From contig JABTTQ020003447.1 in NCBI GenBank assembly GCA_016081115.2, positions 26,933-90,932 on the forward strand: 64,000 bases of DNA, read 5' to 3'. The notes beneath the pieces were generated by a model. The model ran no database searches. It was given only the letters and a program-made list of their open reading frames with translations, and had not been told where the DNA came from. A program made the position numbers and the translations under genes. Shown here in pieces: positions 56,466 to 64,000 of the stretch (position 1 is its first letter; each line of letters begins with the position of its first letter). Origin of the DNA: Rehmannia glutinosa (lineage: Eukaryota > Streptophyta > Magnoliopsida > Lamiales > Orobanchaceae).

Positions 56466-57315
56466 CAAAATATTCCCAGAGTATATACGGGCTAGCGAAG
56501 AATTTGATGATAACTCTGCATCTTGAATAATATCCATGTAGGTTAGATTGGGGGTGAAACCAACTATGCTTTGATTTGGGGTCGAATATACTTGTTTTTT
56601 TTACCATATCGAGTTTGGTTGAACGTCGAGATTACATCTAAGACAATCGATCGATTCGTATACATCCAAGGCGGTTTACATTAGTAGTAGTGATGAGCGG
56701 CTAGAGTTATTTCTCTAAAGACATAATCATACATAAGTGCGGAAGTTAAATTTTTTAAAAAAAAGTTACGAGAAAATGCTTCTTCCACTAAGCTTACTTG
56801 GGGGATTTTCTGTGTCTTGTCCATATTAATTCTATAATATATATGGTGTCAATTTCTTTCATATCACTACCCCTTTGTGACAATTGGTATCTCTTTTACA
56901 TTAATTCCTACTCTGTCAAATCTTAACTTGAAAGGTGTAAAAGGTGATAGTGAAATGGGCTCTCTTAACATTAAAAAAACCTTCTTTTCCTCAAACACAC
57001 ACACCATTTTAAATTTACAAAGAAGTGACAACTCTTTTTTTCCTTATAAGTTGGTAGGAATGGTTGAACGAAAAAGACGATAAATTTTAAAGAAATTGAA
57101 ATACTCAGAATTCGAATACTTATTAACACTCATATAAAGGATTAATAATATTACTTAAGCTACAAACTCCTAGTAAGAAATGACAACTCTTTATCTTGCT
57201 TGATTTGGGTGAAGACTCAATATATTTGAGTTTGGGTCGCTTATTTACGAAGTGGTCTAGTTTAGTCCAAAACACATGAATTCCCAATACAATTGCCCCA
57301 AGTATAGTTGGTCGA
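56466..57315. other. intergenic, no gene seen
   Basis: No frame or structural element that can be supported. Confidence 0.6.
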
Positions 57316-57323
57316 CAAATGAG

Positions 57324-57501
57324 CAATGGCGTAGCTTAAAGACGCTTATAAGGGTGGGCGATCACAAAATGGAGTGGTAGTATAGAAAAATCATATAAAT
57401 TTTAACTAAATTTAATATTTTTTTTAAATTGGCCTAGTAAAAAAAAATTCTTAAAAGAGGGGGGCCAGGACCCAGATTGGTCCCCCCTAACTACGCCATT
57501 G
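57324..57501. mobile_element. hAT-like MITE, 178 bp, CAATGGCGTAG termini
   Basis: Perfect 11-bp inverted ends (CAATGGCGTAG...CTACGCCATTG) and a perfect 8-bp target duplication CAAATGAG at 57316-57323 and 57502-57509. A partial copy starts at 62411 (CAATGGCGTGGCC). Confidence 0.9.
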
Positions 57502-57509
57502 CAAATGAG

Positions 57510-58070
57510 TGAGACAAAAATTATGCAGAAGGTTATCAACATGGGTTTAAATCCTGGGTGAAACATTCTTGTTTCCTTAATTATGAAGTAGGACTTTGGA
57601 GGTAGTCGATTGATCCAATCATAATGATTGAAAAAATCGTGTGTAGACTCATCTATTAGCCTTGCACGATGAGATGTGGAGCATCAGTAAGAGCTCAAAA
57701 ATATTAGCCCTATTATAATTAGGCGTAACTTGAAAATTGAATTACGAAGAAAACAAAAATATAGTTTTCAAATGAGGGAAGAGAGAGAAAGACCCATGTG
57801 AAAAGGCCTCCATATTCCTTACTTTTATGCACTTTTGTCTAATGCAACAAACACTTGAAAAAATAGCTTCCATTTAGAATATATTTTCAGTCAACATCCA
57901 AACACTTTTTCGTTAAGGAAATCCTGACCTTCAATCCTATCAAAAGTAGACTTATTGGTTCGTACAGGATAGGCGTAAATATTCTCTTTCAATGACTGGC
58001 CAATCGGATCCCGTGTGAGAAATAGTAACATGTTTGTAAATATTTCTGTATGGGATCTAATAATCATTCA
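57510..58070. other. intergenic, no gene seen
   Basis: No supported feature. Confidence 0.6.
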
Positions 58071-58074
58071 CCCC

Positions 58075-58490
58075 CATTTTTTTTTTTTTATAAGCTCCGA
58101 ACCAGGGTTTACGCCCATTATCATGAGACAATAATTCGCTTCTCATTCATTGCCGCGCAAAGGTAAACGCGGGATGTGCACGCATGTTGGCAAGGTGTTA
58201 CGACGGGTCTGGCGACGTCAACCGGATCGCCGAGGTAAAGAGAACAATTATGTTCGACCCCCAATCTACTAATAACGATCTCTCCCGAATCGAACCCACA
58301 CGTATGCTTTATTCAAGATGAGTTCCCACCAAATCTTCATCACCGCATATGCCGGGGAGCAATTTGATGGAGAAGGGATATGAACCGACGACATCCACCC
58401 CACAAACAATTTGATGGAGAGGATTTGAACCCTCGACCTCCATCCCACAACTTTGTGGTGGGTAGTGGGGGTAAGCCACTTGGTTCACAT
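58075..58490 (-). mobile_element. tRNA-derived SINE-like element, copy 1
   Basis: Minus-strand head with GTGGCTTACCCCCACTACCC and GAGGTCGAGGGTTCAAATCC (a near-perfect B box, 58447-58422), tail as poly-T at 58078-58089 on +. The body text GAGGTAAAGAGAACAATTAT and CCCCCAATCTACTAATAACG (+) recurs at 62763-62810. Part of the head is tandemly duplicated. Confidence 0.7.
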
Positions 58491-58499
58491 ATCCATGTC

Positions 58500-60920
58500 G
58501 GATATACTCCGGTACCAATATATCTTGGACATATATAAATATGTATCCACAAAATATTCAAATTTTAAAAAAATAGAAGAAAAAAGAAAAAATACCCCGA
58601 AACTCATATTTGAGAGAACAAAATTGTATCATTCTAGTATTTGTTTAAATCTACATATGGAAAAGTCGTGTCCTTCAAAATTTCATGTAGATGATATAGA
58701 TGGAAAGAACAAATAGCAAAAAACACCATGCGATTTTATCAGTCATCTCATCAGCCGTGATGTTGTTTCTCCTATTTGTTGTGTCGATTCTTCTCTCTTC
58801 CATAAATCAATTATGCACCTTTAATTTATCTTCAATATTGAGTCTTCACCATTCAATTTTCATTATTTCTTCTATAAATGAAAGAAACGATAGAAGTAGA
58901 TACAGACGAAAAAAATAAGAGAGAAGGGTTGGGAGGGTGGAGTAGTGGGTTCACCTATCTTGTCATTTCCTCTTCACAAAATATTGTACAATATAGTTTA
59001 TGGGGTCAAACTTTTGGAAAAGAAAGAAATTGACTATATTTTTAATAAAGTTGTAATGATATTATGCAAATACGATAATAAATTGTTGAATTTTGTCAAT
59101 TTAGTAGTCGGACTTTTTGTATTTATATGTTTATAAATGAGAAAAAATGTTATATTTGAATATTTATGAAATTCTATTGTTTTAATGTTGAAACACGATT
59201 TTTTATTCTACTTAGTACATCTATATTTATAATAGTATAAAAATATAATTATATATAAAGATATATATGATGTACCCGTATCCTTAAAATTTTAGAATAT
59301 GTCGTATTCTCGTACCCGTATTGTACTATGCCCGCATCTCATATTCGTATCAATGCTTCATAAATCCCCATATTTAAAAAGGAAATGAGAAACAAAAACA
59401 AAAACAAGTTTCCTAGTTGCATTTGTAACTCCGAACCTTTTTTTCTTTCTACTTTGCTTTTAAACTCTTTTTTTTTTACTGCATTTTAAATATAAAAATA
59501 AAAATGTACAGAAACCCCACTAGGATTTGTACTTTATAGAGTAGGCCATGGTTTAGTATCTTGCCAAATATCTGTATAATTAATATCTCCTTCTTCCTCA
59601 CTTTACAACAAGGCATATGATTCTTAATTCTAGCCAAGGACTAAAGAGAATAGTTACTAAACTTGTCAATTGTAAGTTTGTAACTCTAATTCGTTAAAGT
59701 AATTATGTATGTCTGCATTTAAAAATATTCCTCATATCCTAGGTTTTAGATAAGTTAAAAATATATGTATTTTTATAATATTTTTCTTAAATATAGTTGT
59801 AGAATATTAGTTGTGTCACATCTTTGCTTTTTTGTAAAGCTTTTTGTAAAAAGAAGAAATTCATTTTAGGAAATAAACTTGTGTTGGGAGACTTTGTTTC
59901 ATTTTTTAGTTTTTTTTATTTGGCTTATCCCACTTTCAGTATCAGCCCGCTTTCTAGAGAACTTCTCAAGAGATCATCCATCTTATATCTACTACAGGTC
60001 AACCATGTTTAACCTCATAGTTTCTATGTAATGGGCACTAGAAAAGAAGATGCATTTGTTGGTGTGGGTAGTCCATATCAAATCTATTAGCTCTCATTTA
60101 ATTAATTGTGTAATCAAAGCGTCCCACGATTCGAATCGCGTGTCGCTACCACATCTTTTTTAAAGTCTATTGCGGGCGAGAATGTTGGACCAAAGCCCAA
60201 CAATTATGCTTTAGATCTTAGACATCTAACGTTATTCTTGCATATATCTCCATGAAATTCGGGTCATTACATGACTTTCAGGTTGTACATGCTATATGAA
60301 ACATTAAAGATCTTGTGTGAACAAATTAAGGGGTGTTGGGATTATAATATTAGTCCAAATGCTACTGCAAAAATACTATAAAATTAGTTTTCATTTGATA
60401 TTCCACTACATGTAATTAACATCTAAACAAGAGACGCAAAAAAGAACTCCTCTCTCCTTCAAAATTACCAAAAAAAAATGATAAAACTCATGAAATGCTA
60501 CCAAAATTTGATAATTAAAAAAAAAAGTGAAATTCCATGATCTGAGGGCAGACTCACGTACGCAAATTGCGCTAAAGTGTATGATCAATGAATTTAAAAA
60601 AATGAACACAAAAGAAAAAAAAAGAAAATAGAAACCTCTTTTTCGTTTAATCATGAAAGGTCTATAAAAGAAGTATTTTTAATTGCTTCCTTTCTAATAA
60701 TAAACTATAATTAAGAATATTTAATAGTGGCAACTAAGTTATAGTGTTATACACGTGTTTTAGTTTTAGATTAATAGTAAGGTGTGAATCTTCATGTAAG
60801 ATTTCACTTTTATCAACGTGTTTCCTCTTGCAAGTTGCAACCCATTTCACAATAATAAAATTCATGTGAATTAATTTTAAAAAAATAAAAATGGTTATGA
60901 CGGTCCAAAATTATTCCACA
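58500..60920. other. intergenic, no gene seen
   Basis: Several short frames (e.g. 58700-58918, partly hydrophobic) lack any recognisable domain or good gene context. A TTCGAATCG motif at 60130-60138 is not a tRNA gene. Confidence 0.55.
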
Positions 60921-60924
60921 CTTT

Positions 60925-61310
60925 TTTTTTTTTGTCGAACGATAGTATTTTATTATAACAACTCAAGAACTAAAATTACAACTACAATCGTAGCTAACGG
61001 GCTAAGAACCGACAAGACTAACTAAGAGTCAAGCGGGGAATTGGTAAGACCAATTCAGATTCACAACATGTACTAAAAAAACTACTCACCCCAAACTAAA
61101 CCACTATCGTCGTCGGAGACTTCAAAGACTCCTTAAAGAAGATCAGAACACACCAAAATAATATCTTGAAATCGGGCACGAGCAACCACTACATACTACG
61201 GAACGGATAAATTTGATCCACCTACGAGTTTTCGCAAATCAACCGAAAAATAAAATACAAAAACAACATAAAAAAACTACAACAAAATAAAAAACAAAGA
61301 AACAAAACTA
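60925..61310 (-). mobile_element. possible 3' end of an A-tailed retroposon
   Basis: Poly-T on + at 60922-60933, then GTCGAACGATAGTATTTTAT. This start resembles other T-headed blocks in the window (35684, 41840). The body is unassigned. Confidence 0.35.
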
Positions 61311-61353
61311 CACCTAACAAACAAAGAAATAAAGGATATCTCCTCCCCAAATC

Positions 61354-61378
61354 CACATCCACATCCACATCCACATCT
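61354..61378. repeat. (CCACAT)4 hexamer repeat
   Basis: Four CCACAT units. Frames through it give only low-complexity peptides. Confidence 0.95.
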
Positions 61379-61973
61379 CGACACCACTGCTCGCAAATCC
61401 GCCACCATTTCCCGGTTGGCCGCCCACGAAGAAGCTCTCAAAGCTCGGATCGAAAACAAAGAAAAAAATCAGACGGGGGGCTCGCCGAGCGACCAAAAAT
61501 TTCGGTCATCATCGGCCGTGGCGTGTAACAGCCAGAATTGGCAAATATGGACACCCTCATGGTTCCATTCTTACTGGAGAAGAAACCAAGAGGGGGATGG
61601 GGAGAGGAGTGGGGGCTACTGGGGAGGGAAGAGGAGGATGGGGGTTTAGGGTTTGGGTTTTTTTAGAGAGTGGATGGAGAGAAAAAAATAGAAAGAGAAA
61701 GTTGGTTCCGATCGAATATAATTGGTCCAAAATTATTCCACTCAAGAATCAAGATTCTCATCTAAATAATATTCCACTAAAACGTTAGCATCTCCATAAA
61801 ACCCTAGCCGTCTTTTCCTTATGTTTGTTTTCCATGGAGGGGGAGAAAGTTTGTTTTCAATGTTTTTAACCTCTTTACATAAATAAGTTTGTTGTGATTT
61901 TCTGATTATACAGATCAATTAAACAAATCTAGATTCAAGTTTTGTTTAGATAATGATATATTTATCATCTATA

Positions 61974-62283
61974 CATTACAAGAAAATTTCAGTTTACAGA
62001 CAAAATTTACCAACATAAATGATTTTGTCACTAAATATTACGATTTACCTCACGGAATATTTACAAAATAAAAAATATTAATTTTTTTCCAAATTATACC
62101 GACATATTACCCACAACTTTTTAATTACCGACAGATTTTCTGTAGAAATTTACCTAACAATTTTAGATTATGTAGTAATGTAGGTAAAAAAATTATCTAC
62201 AATGATTTTACCTACATTTTACAATTTTCTTAATACTTACCTACAAATTTTTATTTGGTAAACTTGTTTTTTTTCTTGTAGTG
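61974..62283. mobile_element. CACTA-type MITE, copy 2, complete
   Basis: 310 bp, CATTACAAGAAAA...TTTTCTTGTAGTG, flanked by ATA on each side (61971-61973, 62284-62286), the 3-bp duplication of CACTA elements. Subterminal GGTAAAT/ATTTACC motifs repeat many times. No transposase. Confidence 0.88.
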
Positions 62284-62604
62284 ATAGGTCATACAACTAT
62301 TTCTTATCCGATGTAGTTATTGGTTATATGTTTCATTTTTTCTGGAAAACGAAATCTATTTTTATGCTAAAAAATTGATCTAAATCTAATTTATTCGAAC
62401 ATGCATGTACAATGGCGTGGCCATGGAAAATATTGGTGGGCCAATAAAAACTAAAAAAAGTCATATAAATTCTAATTATATTTTTCTCAAAATAAAGTCT
62501 TAATCTTTTTTTTTTTTTTTCAAAATAAAAACGAATAAGGAAATGGAATAAAAAAAAAAAAATGAGTGGTGCTGTGGAGGTGAATATATGAAAAAGTGGG
62601 TTTC

Positions 62605-62955
62605 GTTTTTTTTTTTTTTTTTAATAACTCAATTTAAGGCTTACGTCCGACTATTCCGGGACAATAGCTACGACCCTCATTATTGCCTACAAGGTAAAGT
62701 GGGATGGACGCACGACCAAAGGTGATGCGATGGGCTCATCGACGCACAACCAAATCCTCTACCGAGGTAAAGAGAACAATTATGCCGACCCCCAATCTAA
62801 TAATAATGATTTCTCCTTGAAACGAACCCACACAAATGCTATTCAAGATGAGTTTCACCAAATCTTCGTTAGGCGCGATATCTAAACATTTGATAGAGTA
62901 GGGTTTGAAAAAATGGGTTTCTCGTAATATATAGAGTGGGGTCACGCAAGGAACC
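62605..62955 (-). mobile_element. tRNA-derived SINE-like element, copy 2
   Basis: Poly-T tail at 62607-62622 on +. The body shares GAGGTAAAGAGAACAATTAT, CCCCCAATCTA and CAAGATGAGTTTCACCAAAT with the copy at 58075-58490. The head is more degraded. Confidence 0.6.
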
Positions 62956-63475
62956 AATGGCCAGACATAAACTGATGGAGGAGCACGAAATATATACTTT
63001 GGACATCAGAATCTTGATTCTTAACCTCAACCGGCTAACTATAATATTAAAGTTGGTCATGCAATGTGTATATATAGGCCTACTTAATTAATGGGTGAAA
63101 TATGAAATAATAAATAAGAAAATATAATAACTAGTGGAATATGGATTAATTTATCTAAAAGTGTTGTTCAGTCGGATCAATCATCCGATTGATATTAATT
63201 AAAACCAAATTTTATGACATATAATGTTAGTAAGAAGGTGGAAAAAGAACCAAGCTTTCGACCAAAATCGATCGTTAAAAACTCGTTTAATCAAGGCGGA
63301 GACATGACTGACGCTTTACCGGGTGGTAAATCTACACGAAAAATGAGGTGGGGTAGGATAGAAAATCCAAGAAAAATTAACACAAATTATAACTAATTTT
63401 TTTAAAAAAATCCTCACTATTTTTTTTTTTTTTAAAAAAGGGTGGGCCGGGAGCCCACATGGGCGCAACCCTGTC
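62956..63475. other. intergenic, no gene seen
   Basis: No supported feature. A poly-T at 63420-63432 precedes GGGTGGGCCGGGAGCCCAC, similar to the ends of other dispersed repeats here. Confidence 0.55.
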
Positions 63476-63479
63476 TCTG

Positions 63480-63780
63480 CCAGTGCGTTTAATCTCAGTT
63501 TGTTAACATACGAACCAAGCTTGAACATATTTTTGTGTCCGATAAATATAAAGCTCGCTCGAGCTCAAGTACTCGATTAGTAAAAAAGAATAAAATGTGT
63601 GTAAATATCAAGCTACTCGATCAACTCGATTCATGTTCGACTGACTAAAGCTCATTCAAACTCGATCATTAATAACCAAACAAGTTCAAACACAATTTTT
63701 TGAAGCTCAAATTATATTCAAACAAGCTTAAATATTACTATCTTTCGGCTCGATTCGATTCATTTACACCCCTATTAGTA
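63480..63780. repeat. dispersed CTCGA-rich repeat end (foldback type)
   Basis: Ends GGCTCGATTCGATTCATTTA then CACCCCTAT and is rich in GCTCGA/TCGAGC words. Similar in style to the element at 23864-24429; the left terminus is not clear. Confidence 0.5.
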
Positions 63781-64000
63781 AGATAAAATATGCGATCCAT
63801 TATTTCATATTCAATTAATCAATTCCCAGGGACAAAATCGACATTTAGTTTAATTGAAGACAATCGCACCCCTCTTCGTCCACTTTGAAGGCTTCATTAT
63901 TTAAATTTCAGTCATGTTGTAAACATAACAGCAGCGATTAGCAGGCCAATTTGGACAGAAATATCTGGGCTGGTTCTTATCCAAAATTGCCACTATTATT

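Noticed and set aside
58700..58918. 72-codon frame with a hydrophobic stretch, possible secreted peptide
   Set aside because: No conserved motif, no promoter or splice context, and ends in low-complexity Lys/Arg text.
60125..60150. TTCGAATCG resembling a tRNA T-arm
   Set aside because: No matching A box, acceptor stem or anticodon arm nearby. No true tRNA gene was found in the window.
61277..61745. Several overlapping frames on both strands
   Set aside because: Driven by the (CCACAT)4 repeat and G-rich sequence; none shows a known domain.

Overview
The window is nuclear DNA from a flowering plant, most likely a eudicot. It is AT-rich and full of long introns, microsatellites and transposon debris, with a few spaced host genes of plant-specific families: two GASA/snakin cysteine-rich peptide genes, a DUF1218 membrane protein, a four-exon long-chain fatty alcohol oxidase, and a probable CEP peptide-hormone gene. 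Species cannot be named from the sequence alone.

Layout: 1-4064 is the 5' part of a minus-strand Ty1/copia element (A). 6303-12903 is a complete relative (B), inserted with a TCTTT duplication into an old RNase H fragment. 12909-19700 has no gene, only MITE, SINE and LTR-like debris. 19846-23669 is a tandem pair of GASA genes (+). 25238-27366 is a DUF1218 gene (-) whose intron is packed with MITEs. 27840-29460 is a decayed LINE (-). 31241-37457 is a fatty alcohol oxidase gene (-) with TE-filled introns. 37812-45897 is repeats only. 45898-52541 is a third copia element (C, -) with an abnormal inverted LTR. 53055-53867 is a Harbinger-like deletion derivative. 55468-55814 is a CEP-type peptide gene (-) with an apparent frameshift. 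56150-64000 is again repeats only.

The most interesting signal is in the retrotransposons. Neither copia family has a recognisable tRNA primer-binding site (no TGG start, no initiator-Met type sequence) after its 5' LTR. Instead, two bases after the LTR each has a 13-16 nt sequence that is the reverse complement of a site inside its own LTR, about 120-145 nt before the LTR end. The two families use different sequences, yet each matches itself. This covariation suggests reverse transcription primed by the element's own RNA, in the manner known for the yeast element Tf1, but here in plant copia elements and with an internal donor site. Element C also carries a 443-bp inverted LTR palindrome whose centre contains the polypurine tract. 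The whole composite is flanked by one AGATA target duplication, as expected if a template switch at a 9-nt inverted repeat happened before integration.

Genes were modelled by hand from open frames, GT-AG junctions and family knowledge. No search or alignment program was run.
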